Assembly (NCBI GenBank): GCA_963930655.1
Contig: OZ005608.1
Coordinates: forward strand, 8,990,001-9,054,000
Length of the DNA: 64,000 nt
Reading direction: 5' to 3'
DNA from: Myrica gale
Lineage: Eukaryota; Streptophyta; Magnoliopsida; Fagales; Myricaceae
Shown: positions 54,474 through 64,000 of the stretch, piece after piece
How positions within the stretch are numbered: the stretch's first letter is position 1
How the letters are laid out: each line of letters starts with the position of its first letter
Position numbers and translations under genes: made by a program
Notes under the pieces: generated by a model
The model's input: the letters and a program-made list of their open reading frames with translations, nothing else
Databases searched by the model: none
What the model was told of the DNA's origin: nothing

Positions 54474-56964
54474 GCTAGAAGGAAACATGTCTGCAATGTT
54501 TATGTGGCAACATCAGAAGAGCCATGGGAATCTCGTACAGAGAAGAGGAGGGAGGAAAAAGGAAGGGGGTGGGTGGGGTTAAGAATATAAGGATTGCTAC
54601 TCAATCAGAGAAAAGACGCGGAACTGAATGGAGAATCTGCCTTCTGTTGTTTGCAGTTTTACTAAGAGACTCGTGGTTGAACGACTTGCAGTGGCAAATA
54701 TAGCAGTGTAAAACGGCAGTATTATTATTCTTTTTTTTTTTTTTCTCAGAGCGATTGTGACATTATATAAAAAGGTTCATATTTATGTTTTCTATGTCTT
54801 GAAGTCGTGTTTAGTTTATTTTACTTAAGGAACAACGGTCCCTCAATCTTTAGGTTAGTGCAATTGAACATGCCATTCTAAAACTGCTTTACCATCACAA
54901 AACCAAAACATAGGTTTCCGCAGAAGTGCGATTGAACCTCTTAGGCTGTTTCCAACTTCTGCGTTCTGACATGCTTTTGCCTTGTACGGTGTTCAGTTGG
55001 AGAAGATGGGGGGGGGGGGGGGGGGGTTGATGGAAGCCTCTAAAGTCTTTATGATAATTATGTCAATTTTTTAAATTTTTTAGAATTTTTAGATGTAAAC
55101 AAACATGAATTGTCACAATTTTTTTAACTTTTTTCATACCAATTAAGGGGTCCACAACAATATTATTTCACTAACTCTATTTTTTTTTACCTTTTTCATT
55201 ACTTTCTCAAAAACACCAATAAAACTCTAATATCCTCAAATTCTGAAATTTGCAAATGTGTCTGAGCTGTGCTTTGGGATATAGTTTATGTTATCACAAT
55301 AAAACACGGCTGAGAAAAAAAATAACAATAAAACACGAGATAAATATTGCAATTGCCGATTAGAGAGTTACTCAGGCTACCACTCAAAATCAATCATACG
55401 TTGAAGCAAAATTTATATACTAAAAAGATGATAAGTTGAAGCAAAGTTTCTATACTAAAAAGAGTTGATAAATGATATGATATGATCTCAAAAAATGAAC
55501 CCCTAAAGCTTTATATAGAGTTTAGCCATAGCTAGAGAAAACAAGAAAGAAAACCCTGCATGGAATGATTCTTCATGGCTACAATCTTACGTCTTTTATT
55601 ACGAGGAATAATAATCCTCAAAATCAAGGGCCATGTCTCCTCTTGCAATCTCCTCAAATAAGGGAACATGTCTCCTCTAATCTGATCAAGTGGCGATAAT
55701 GTTCTGCAAGGGTGCCATGCCGTTGTGTGCTGGTGGCTTGCCACATTGTGCGCCATGCAGACTAGGCTTGCGCTCTATGTCGGGGAAAATGCCAGTCCCA
55801 CACATATTTGTGCCATTTGTGGGCAAGGGAAGATGCGCGTAGGGCAAGCCATGGGTGCCATGCATGCAAATCATGTGGGTGCATGTGCAAGGTGCTAGGT
55901 GGCGCTTTACCTTAGCTCTCTGTCCTCTTGCTGCTCGGGCGTAGGCCTTGTCATACACTTATGTTTAGGGCGTCTTTGGTCGTCCTCTTGCCTTATTTGG
56001 TCATGAACCAGGTGTGCTTTGTTGTTGTAGTGAACACTAATCGTTTAAGGGACTTTGATGTTCGACATGAGCTAAAGAATCCCAAAGTTCCCCTTTTTTC
56101 CCCTCTGGTTCATGCATCTTATATTTTGTGCATTGACATCGGGTCCACTCATTTATTTAGATACCAACCACGCGCAATATCTCCGAAGCTTGGAAGACAT
56201 AAGAGGTCCGTGACTGTAAAAAAACAACTTTTCAGAAGGCGACGGGCCTTGTCTTTGCCCACGTCTAAACAATTCTCCAAAGCTCAGGAAGAGCAAGAGT
56301 TCAGTTACTGCGAACAACTCCTCAGAAGGCTGCGGGTCTCTGGCCGTAGCCCACGTCTTCACCGAGAACAGAACTCAACCAAAGGGTTACGCGCAGAATC
56401 TGATAAACATATATATCGTTGCTTCAAAGAAGCCGATCGAAAAGTCCCAATCCAGGCTTCGGTCTCAGGAAATTGCTGTTACAAAAACTGAAAGTCTGCC
56501 AAGTCTAAACCAGAGGCCAACGGAGAACAGAGCCAAAACCAGAAAGCATGCAGAGTAGAAAATGACGTCAAGAACAAGAACCAGTCCATGCGTCTTTCAG
56601 AATGCACTGTTTTTATACAAGTACCAACACAATGCGAGAATCCATGTATTAATTGAAAAAAAAAATGGTTTCAGCTAAATTAGATCTTATCCAAATAAAC
56701 CATCAGACTGTCCGTAGTAAAGACTAGTGTAGTCAATGTAGCATCTCCTTCTATGCGCTCCAAAACAAGGAAGCATCTCCTCTGCATTTGGGATTGCCAG
56801 CAAAGTTACAGAAGTTCGAACTCTTATCCTGCACATTCCATACGGTGGCAATGCTTTTTGATTTCTCATTCTCGGGACCAGGGTGTCAAATTTGTTAGTA
56901 GGATTCATGGCCAACAATCAAGAGGCTGGGGAGACAAATACAGTGTAGTAGCCATTTTTCTCCA
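54474..56964. other. Spacer between SYP61 and RPAP2
   Basis: The two genes converge here. Visible are a run of 19 G at 55008-55026, a 36-bp tandem repeat (GTTGAAGCAAA.TTT.TATACTAAAAAG, about 55400-55472), and a GC-richer repeat-like stretch 55690-56560 in which a block containing CAGAAGGC.(A/G)CGGG and GCCCACGTC occurs twice about 105 bp apart. Open frames in it have no recognisable protein and I do not call them genes; it may be a retroelement remnant. Confidence 0.4.
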
Positions 56965-59900
56965 TCAAGCTCCACTCTGAGATGATAAATGAGGTGCTCT
57001 GCCAAGTGGAATCATAAGATCCTTCATAATCTCATATTCTTCGACACTTATTTGGGCCCCATCCAACACCTATTTAGCCAATAATAAAACCAGAATTCTG
57101 GTTAAAAACCTCCCTACTTGAAACACAGTGAATATCCGTAGTTGTAAAAATCACATTCTCCCCATCAACAAAATCAAAGGGATCTTGACCTATTAGATGG
57201 CCAGAAATCCTACAAGATCCTAGACACAATAACCTAGGGTCTCACCTTTGTCAACAACATCCTTCGATTAGTCAGGTGTGGGGTAAGTGCAAGGATCCGA
57301 CAAACAGAGAGAGCTTCAATGAACAGAAGAACAATAACTCGCCACTGTTTCAATCTGAAAGCTGGAAGCGCATCCATGAAAGTCATTGTATCCAACAAGC
57401 GCCCCTGTATAGAAAACTCTTCAGGGATGGTACACCAAACATAAATCATTCATCTAATATTTGGACACAACGACTTTTGAGGATATTTTGCAAGGAAGAG
57501 AAACTGAAAATTATAGGTAAAAGATATATCTTCATTGTTCCTCCAATACCCCTCGTCTAATGGTGTAAAAGTCATCAACCTTGAATCTAGTGATATGTTA
57601 GACCACTGTATAGGGTTGCTGAGATTATAAAACAAGTATCGACACTGCTTACCAATCGCAAAAAGAGATACACAAGTTTGACTAAGAAGATCAGGCAATG
57701 ACAAGAAACATACAGCAGCTTCAATATACAAATTAATAGTCTATGAATTACTAACTTTTGTGATATGAAGAATCTAGCAGAAAATTTCAGGAACAGTAAC
57801 TCATGGAATGTGGTAATTCAGAATGGAAGAAATAAAAAAAAAAAAAAAAACTCTTTCAACTCTAATTGATGTTCATTACACATCATTGCTGAAAGAAGAC
57901 AAGTAGATTCAAAAATCAATACCATTCCTTGCTCCAAAGTAGATATTGGTGTTGGCAGTCTTAGATCGGCAACTACATCAGGCAAAGCCCGAGCAAGACA
58001 ACTAGCAAAAGTTTGCTTGATTTCACCAGAACGACCATCTGCCAATGCAATCTTACGGGGGTACTCCCTCCCATTAACTGAGAGATATTCCTCATAATAA
58101 TTGTCATCCCTCCCGTATATATAAGCCAAGGAAGATGAGGTTACCCATGCAAAGAGAGCCATCCACATTGTAGAAAAAGGTGATAACTGAATGACAGTTA
58201 GTTCAGTAGTATTTATTCAACCTTAAATTAAAAATAGCAATAAAAGCATAGTCATACATCAGCTAGAACAGAAATAACTTACAGAAAGACTGAAACCCTC
58301 TGGTGGAGCATCATACCACGAATCTTCAGGATCAAATAAATCAGAATGTGGCATCCCAGGCTTTCTTGGCCACTTTAAAGGAACCACTTCTTGTTCAAAC
58401 ATATCAACGTCCTCCATCGATTCCCTTTCATCCACATCACCTAGATGTGGCACTATAATAATTCCAGCTTCAGACACTGGATATTGAATGTGACAGAACA
58501 ACAGAAAAGACAAAATCAGTAAGTTAATGACACTATATAAAACATAAATTAGTTCAACAAGCCAAACTTCAAAGATAAAGTGATATACCGGCATCCACGG
58601 CATCGGACTCCCCAGAAGCAACAGCTTCTGCCGCCTGGCTCAATGATACTGCACAAGCTTCCGCTGATTTAAAACGTAACATTTCACCATTATCTCCAAC
58701 ATCGGTACCTGCTAATCCTTCAGGAACAAGTTTTCTATTTTCCAAGTTTCTAATCTCGCAAAGATTTCCACACCCTGTGCCATCATTTTTCTTATCAGCC
58801 CAGGTAACAGACCGACCAAGCTTCTTTGTACCCGAAGGTTTTAGAGAGGACTTGCTGACAGTTTCATTTGACTTATCTTCTTTCTCAACATGAACTTCAT
58901 CTTCCGCTTCTGCATCATTTACATTGGAAGCAGTTGGGCAGAGGTTTAAAGATGAAGTCACATCCAGGATGCAATGATCATCTTTGGTTCCAACTTCACC
59001 CTTTTCCCTTTTTGATCCTTTTGACTTCCTTTCAGAACCATTTTCAAATATGACGACTTGATTCCCTGACTCCTTAAAATTCCCTTTTCCTTGTTTTTTC
59101 TTTAATTTAGCATCAGAGAGAGTCTTTGTTGAACCTGATGGCATTTTCGAGACACTATATTCATCTTCAGTGATTATAGTACTCATGAAGTCCATCTCAT
59201 TAATAAGGAAGTCTTTCTCACTATCCCGTTTGGTATGTCTAACTTTGGATCCTGCAACATACAATCCAACCTCATTTTGATGCTAAAAATTCTTTCCCAC
59301 TTTCTCAGAAACCTAAGATGAGAGTTAGATTCCCTAAGATACAACTTAACAGTCGCGTAATCGTGATGGATCTGATACAAAAAATGAAAGAGATTTAAAC
59401 AGAGATGCACACTCCGAGATGAAAATTTAAAGTTCATACCTTCTTTGAGGTTTTTTGAAGATGAAGGCTTTGAACTACAATCCCCCCGTGGAACATAGCC
59501 TTCAATAGCATTTGATGGACCAATCCACTCCTCCAAAGACACTTCTCCAACCTTGGTTTCCGGTTTCTCCTGAATCTTCAAGCCGGATAATCCTAAATCC
59601 CCATTCTTCCCCAAACCATCCTCAGAATCCAAACTCAACTTCCCAAACAACCTATGAACCTCATTAAGTCTATCTAAATCCAAAATTGAGCATCTCTCAT
59701 CTTGCAAGCTCTTAGCAAAAGCTTGGCTGTTAACAACACAGCTCGAAGAGCAATACATGTATGTCTCCTGTAGATCATAAACCTTGTGTTCCTTCAAGGA
59801 GATGCGATAGCGGCCCTTCCGTGTGCGATCAGCCAGCAGACTATTCTGGCAAAGAGGGTAACCACAGAGATTAGCAATTGCACGCTCAGTCACCACATCT

Positions 59901-60028
59901 CCGTAGTCGCTCTGTGACATCAAAGATCCAGCAGCAAAGAGCTGGTTTTCATCACGGATGCCTTCAAGGAGGGAAAGTTGCAGTTTGTAAACAACATCTT
60001 TCACAGAGACAGATCGATCATTTGCCAT
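56965..60028 (-). CDS. RPAP2: RPAP2/RIMA homologue, Pol II CTD phosphatase/assembly factor
   Basis: RPAP2/Rtr1 family: a zinc-binding protein that dephosphorylates the RNA polymerase II CTD and helps Pol II assembly and nuclear import. Six coding exons on the minus strand: 60028-59440, 59251-58589, 58476-58283, 58186-57923, 57404-57246 and 57069-56965. Phases agree; 657 residues. The RTR1 zinc finger is near the N-terminus: Cys55 and Cys60 (CGYPLC), Cys93 and Cys97 (CSSSC). Then come LEEWIGPSNAIEGYVP, a charged linker, GRSVTWADKK typical of the plant forms, and a conserved C-terminus (PFSTMWMALFAWVTSSSLAY; LPAFRLKQWRVIVLLFIEAL; LTPHLTNRRMLL; VLDGAQISVEEYEIMKDLMI). A leader intron seems to run from 61001 to 60042 (donor GTATGG, acceptor TTCAG), with a GA/CT-rich leader near 61046-61062. 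No break seen. Confidence 0.92.
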
Positions 60029-61062
60029 TGGAGAAGGTCTTCTGAAGCAATGATATAGTTAGAGGAATTTCAAGCTAAAATCTGTAAAAACGAATTTGTA
60101 AATCACTCAACTACACATGCAAGCAGATGAACTCAGGCATGTTGCAATTATCAAAATAATAAATAGAAACATCAACTTCAAGCAACTTCAACGGTGCAGT
60201 GTTTCCTCATCAGCCACCACATGTCTGCATGAGTGCACAGGCACGCAATGATCAATCTAAACTTTTCAAAAAACAATTTCAGGAATTATGTTTTCTGCGC
60301 AGAAAAATGAAATTTAATAAAAGCTGAAATCAAATTGGTGTATGGTGAAGTTTTACTGACTATCCACGCACACAACCAAATCCAGAGACAGAGATACCCG
60401 AAACAGATAATCCAAACTTCAACCCCTTCTCTCTTGCTCTCGCCGATGGAATTGGAATCCGGAAATTCCGGTTCAATAAATGGACCTTTTTGCCCAGATT
60501 CTTTTAATAACAATAACAGTAATGGTAATATGAAAAAGAAGTTCCGTTTTTAAAAATGCAACAGAAGAAAAAAAGATAAAAGCTGATTTATCTGACTATT
60601 GAAGTATTGAACACAATAATGCTCTTCCATCATAGGAAACCCTCGGTAAATTATCTCCCCTTTGGAGCATAATCATACTCCAGCTTCAACAGAAACGGCC
60701 CACCAATCACCAAATTTGTATATTCAAATAGTAAACCATTTTACAGTACTGTGTATATGCAAAAACAATTTGCTGAAAGATCTGGACCCTCTAATCAAGA
60801 ACAAAATATATTCACCAGTAGATGAAAACACAGGTCTATTGATTTCAAAAGTTTGAGAGTTGAGAGTCAAAATAGACAAAATTCCAATCAAAGCCCTAAA
60901 TCCCGAATCTGCCTATCAAATCCCCAATGTTTCAAACCCTAAACCATATATTTCAAAGAGAGATAAGCCATCATGCTTAGGTTAGACAAAAATAACCATA
61001 CCTTGGTGAGAGAAATTCGGCGCCCAAAGATAGATTCCGGCCAAGAGACAGAGAGAGAGAGA

Positions 61063-61296
61063 GTTGAGAGGACCACTCACGGTCGGCAATGGCGGCTAGA
61101 CGGAGAGAGAGATCGAGGGAGGCAAGGTCGCGGGTAGGGAGGAGGGAGAAAGAAAGGAGAAGGGTGGGGAGGGGGACGTCGAGTAAGTAAATATCGAGGG
61201 TAATAATGTAACATACTAACATCCAGCCAATTTGACCGGCTTATATATTTTACTATTTAGAAAAAGCGCGCCACAACCTTACTATTTTTATATAAT
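61063..61296 (-). promoter_or_regulatory. RPAP2 upstream region
   Basis: Probable transcription start and proximal promoter of RPAP2, only about 200 bp before a long-inverted-repeat element begins. No TATA box identified. Confidence 0.35.
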
Positions 61297-62224
61297 GGGA
61301 AATTGATATTTTAGTCCTTAGATTTATACCTTTTTACGTTTTTGCTTTTGGGTTTCAAATTTTAAATTTAAAGTCTTTGAGTTTACATTTTTTTACAAAA
61401 TGGTCCTTCCATCAGGGATGTTTCCCTAACGAAATGGCCACATCAGCTGACAACTCAGCAGCTGATGTGGTAATAGAAATTGACAGTTTAGTCTTTGAGT
61501 TTTACGTCGTTTTATTTTTTAGTCATTAGGTTTAATTTTTTAAAATTTTAGTCATTCAATTTACATTTTTTGACTAAATGGTCATTCCATCAAGAATTGC
61601 TGTTCAAATTTTGAAATACAAATTTTGGCCTTGAATATTGAATAATAACATGTTATTTTTAGTTTTAACAATTTTAATAACACATTTAATAGGACTAAAA
61701 AAATTCAAAATTCAATTTAAATCCTTAAAATCTACAATTTTCATTAAAACTCTATCTCTGAATAGTAAAAAGTTCTAAAAGTTAAAAAAATATTTTTTTT
61801 TTTAAAAAAAGAAAGAGAATATGAGTGTTTTCTCCTCTTTTAGTATTTTCAAATTTTTTATTGTCTATATATACTTTGTATTATTCTCCTCTTTGTATTT
61901 CAAAATTTGAACAGTAATTCTCGATAGAATGACCATTTAGTCAAAAAATGTAAAATGAAGTACTAAGATTTAAAAAAATTAAACCTAAGGACTAAAAAAT
62001 AAAACGACGTAAAACTTAATAACTAAACTGTCAATTTTTATTACCACATCAGCCGCTGAGTTGTCCGCTGATGTGGCTCTTCCGTTAAGGAAACAAATGG
62101 ATCTCTGACGGAAGGACCATTTTGTAAAAAAATGTAAACCTAAGGGCTTTAGATTTGAAATTTGAAACTCAAGGACTAAAACGTAAAATGGTGTAAAATC
62201 TAAGGACTAAAATGTCAATTTCCC
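61297..62224. mobile_element. Long-terminal-inverted-repeat element (MULE-MITE-like)
   Basis: 928 bp. The left end GGGAAATTGATATTTTAGTCC and the inverted right end GGGAAATTGACATTTTAGTCC begin inverted arms of about 300 bp each, sharing AAAATGGTCCTTCC, GCTGATGTGG, ACGTCGTTTTATTTTTTAGT and GACTAAATGGTCATTC. The arms surround a short AT-rich centre (about 61620-61900). Non-coding. The flanks do not form a convincing 9-bp TSD. Confidence 0.8.
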
Positions 62225-62736
62225 TTTTATTAAATATCATTTTGTTAAAGAGTGAGAGCAGCTATAATTGCTTATTTTATTTATAGGTTCTACCGAAATC
62301 TGTACAAGAGATTATACAAAATAATAATTAGAAAAAAAATTATACAAAATAATAATTAGAAAAAAAATTATACAAAATAATAATAATAATGTTTTCTAAT
62401 TTCATTTGGACCCCCCCTACTATAGCTCCTCCTAGACCTCCATTTAGGAGCCACGGCACCCTACACACGTGTCCCTTCGTCCTTGGGTCCTATTCGAACT
62501 TCTGCTCAAATAATGATATTTGGTCCACAAAAATATGAAATTATTATTCCAATCCATAAATAGTTTCGATAAATTACTAAATCTATATATTTAGTTTAAA
62601 TCTGAAAAGTGCCTAAGGATATATTTGTTCCTATTGTCCTTTTGAATCCCTTTAATCTTTCTCTTATTTTCACTTCCCTACTTTCTATTTTCTTCCACAA
62701 ATTTAAATGGAAACATATTATTTATAATAACTTTAT
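62225..62736. other. Spacer with a 28-bp tandem repeat
   Basis: 62311-62394 holds three copies of a 28-bp AT-rich unit (ATTATACAAAATAATAATTA plus GA7), the third partial. The rest is featureless. Confidence 0.7.
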
Positions 62737-63192
62737 GAGTTAATTATATTTTGCACACGTATAATTTGGGTTGTTGACACTTATAGCTCATTTTTTAAAT
62801 TTTGGGACATTTCACCTGCTAGATTTAGAGATCTTGATATTTTGTACTTCTATAAATTTATCTGTTATTTTGAAAAGTCAATCACATTTAGAACACGTGA
62901 CTGACTTTTTGAGTGTAAACCGTCTCAAAAATAAAAGAACAAGGGTGCAAAGTGTCATACCCCAAACCAAGTGGGTGTAAAATGTAATTAACCCTTTTTG
63001 AATATCGAGGGTAAAATGTTCAAGTGGATCACGTGTAGAACACGACTAACTTTTACGAAATAACGAATAATAGATGGCGGGGTGCAATCAAAAGAAGTCC
63101 AAAACACACGAGTGAAAATCTCAAAATTAAAAGAACAATTGCGAAGTGTCATGACCTTCAAACTACGTGAGTGCAAAGTGTCACTAATTCTA
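62737..63192. mobile_element. Inverted-repeat MITE-like pair
   Basis: TTAATTATATTTTGCACACG at the left is inverted at about 62993 (GTGTAAAATGTAATTAA) and again, diverged, at about 63192 (GTGCAAAGTGTCACTAATT). TTGACACTT-type motifs occur next to each. This looks like one MITE of about 255 bp with a partial related copy beside it. Non-coding. Confidence 0.5.
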
Positions 63193-63805
63193 ATTTTTTA
63201 ATTAAAAATAAAAAAATCTTTAATTTAATGCATGCAATAAACGTGACTATGTTGGCTATGTATGCGTATATATAATTTAAAAGCAATTATAAAATTATAA
63301 TATTCAGCCCCTGCCTCAAAGATTAATTTCTAGCACAATCGCTAGTCTTCTCAATACACATAAAATAGTGAATTGGAAGACCTGCATTTCTATCTAGTAT
63401 GATTTGTGTCACGTGCATGGATTTGAACTCAGCGTTGTTCTTCTGGCTCAAATAGGGTAATTCAAGATGGTGGCGGTTGTGGCAATAACCGTTACGAGTG
63501 GATCGATTTTTAGATTTTTACTATTGTCACTACGAGGTGTGGTAATCGGTCTTTGTCAGTGGTAGTTGTACCTGTAGTCGGAGCCCGCTAAGCCTATCAT
63601 GGGATTCGGATTCCCTCCTAAGAGGGAATATGCTAGTCGGTCCTAACAGACCGTTGAATGGGTGACATCGCATTAATGAACTTATCCGACGACCTGAATT
63701 AAAATGCCTTAAAAAAATTCAAAATGAAAGAAACAAAAGTTGGATGGGGCGTTAACTAGTAACGGGAGCAAAACTCACTGTTTCACTAAAACATAACGGT
63801 CCCCC
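63193..63805. other. Spacer
   Basis: No gene recognised. Small palindromes occur at about 63610-63650 (ATTCCCTC…GAGGGAAT, CGGTC…GACCG). Confidence 0.4.
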
Positions 63806-64000
63806 TCTCCCATTTGCTCGAAACCACCAGAGCGACGCACGCGCAACCTTGCGCGCCAGGTCGCGCGCAACAGGGCGCTGAAATCCCATTGCCTTTGGGC
63901 GCGGCCTTGCGCGCGTCTCCCATTTGCTCGAAACCCCCAAAGCGACGCACGCGCAGCCTCGCGCGCAACAGGGCACTAAAATCTCATAGCCTTTGGGCGC
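63806..64000. repeat. GC-rich 110-bp tandem repeat, continues off the edge
   Basis: TCTCCCATTTGCTCGAAAC starts at 63806 and again at 63916, giving a period of 110 bp. Both units carry GCGACGCACGCGCA, GCGCGCAACAGGGC and CATTGCCTTTGGGCGC-like blocks. The second unit lacks about 10 bp and is cut by the window end. It is far more GC-rich than the surroundings. Open frames across it are artefacts of composition. Confidence 0.8.

Noticed and set aside
55928-56491. 187-codon open frame on the plus strand
   Set aside because: No recognisable protein character, no splice or start context, and it lies in repeat-like DNA containing an internal near-duplicate.
57450-57731. Possible extra RPAP2 exon on the minus strand
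   Set aside because: The protein is continuous from exon 4 (…LEQGM) to exon 5 (GRLLDTM…), matching the family without it.
63430-63470. tRNA-like GGATTTGAACTC
   Set aside because: Only a T-arm-like string; no acceptor stem, D arm or anticodon arm could be built around it.
63752-63976. Minus-strand open frames in the GC-rich array
   Set aside because: Long frames arise from composition and the 110-bp repeat; the protein simply repeats.

Overview
The window is nuclear DNA of a flowering plant. Genes are split by GT-AG introns, intergenic DNA is AT-rich and full of transposons, and the proteins are plant-type: a RABA1 GTPase, the syntaxin SYP61, a plant 'pathogen-related' protein, and an RPAP2/RIMA homologue. 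L1-type LINEs, CACTA, PIF/Harbinger, hAT, MULE and TRIM elements together suggest a woody eudicot. The species cannot be fixed from the sequence.

Layout, left to right. 1-11516 (+): ALG2 mannosyltransferase, first ~20 residues missing off the left edge. Its fifth intron holds a 6.95-kb antisense L1 LINE with a perfect 15-bp target-site duplication (TSD), plus a plastid ycf1 fragment. 12.3-13.1 kb: dead copy of a pathogen-related gene. 16.65-18.17 kb (+): apparently intact pathogen-related gene with a TRIM-like element in its last intron. 15.0-15.7 and 20.0-20.6 kb: CACTA-type ends. 23.3-26.2 kb: 3'-truncated LINE joined to a PIF/Harbinger transposase gene that keeps DDE residues and introns. 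26.8-27.6 kb: probable solo LTR. 27.8-28.4 kb (-): small unrecognised gene with GTG where an ATG might be expected. 29.3-35.8 kb: a MITE, a LINE RNase H fragment and a 4.4-kb hAT element with an 8-bp TSD, itself split by a sister MITE with its own TSD. 38.0-39.0 kb: Pack-MULE carrying two exons of a quinone-oxidoreductase-like gene, ending 144 bp before the RABA1 start codon. 39.15-46.47 kb (+): RABA1 GTPase, whose single 6.7-kb intron hosts a LINE-derived element encoding only ORF1. 49.37-54.47 kb (+): SYP61. 56.97-61.1 kb (-): RPAP2/RIMA. 61.3-64 kb: long-inverted-repeat element, short repeats and a GC-rich 110-bp tandem array running off the edge.

The host genes are housekeeping genes and form no operon or cluster. 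RABA1 and SYP61 both act in trans-Golgi/endosome trafficking, but this closeness is probably chance. ALG2 works in ER N-glycan assembly and RPAP2 in RNA polymerase II assembly and CTD dephosphorylation. The accessory biology is transposon biology. The most interesting item is the ORF1-only LINE derivative (43.7-45.7 kb): a complete 558-codon ORF1, own leader and poly(A) tail, a TSD, and a perfect 14-bp hairpin centred on the stop codon where ORF2 should begin. No bacterial-type system, CRISPR array or rRNA/tRNA gene was recognised.
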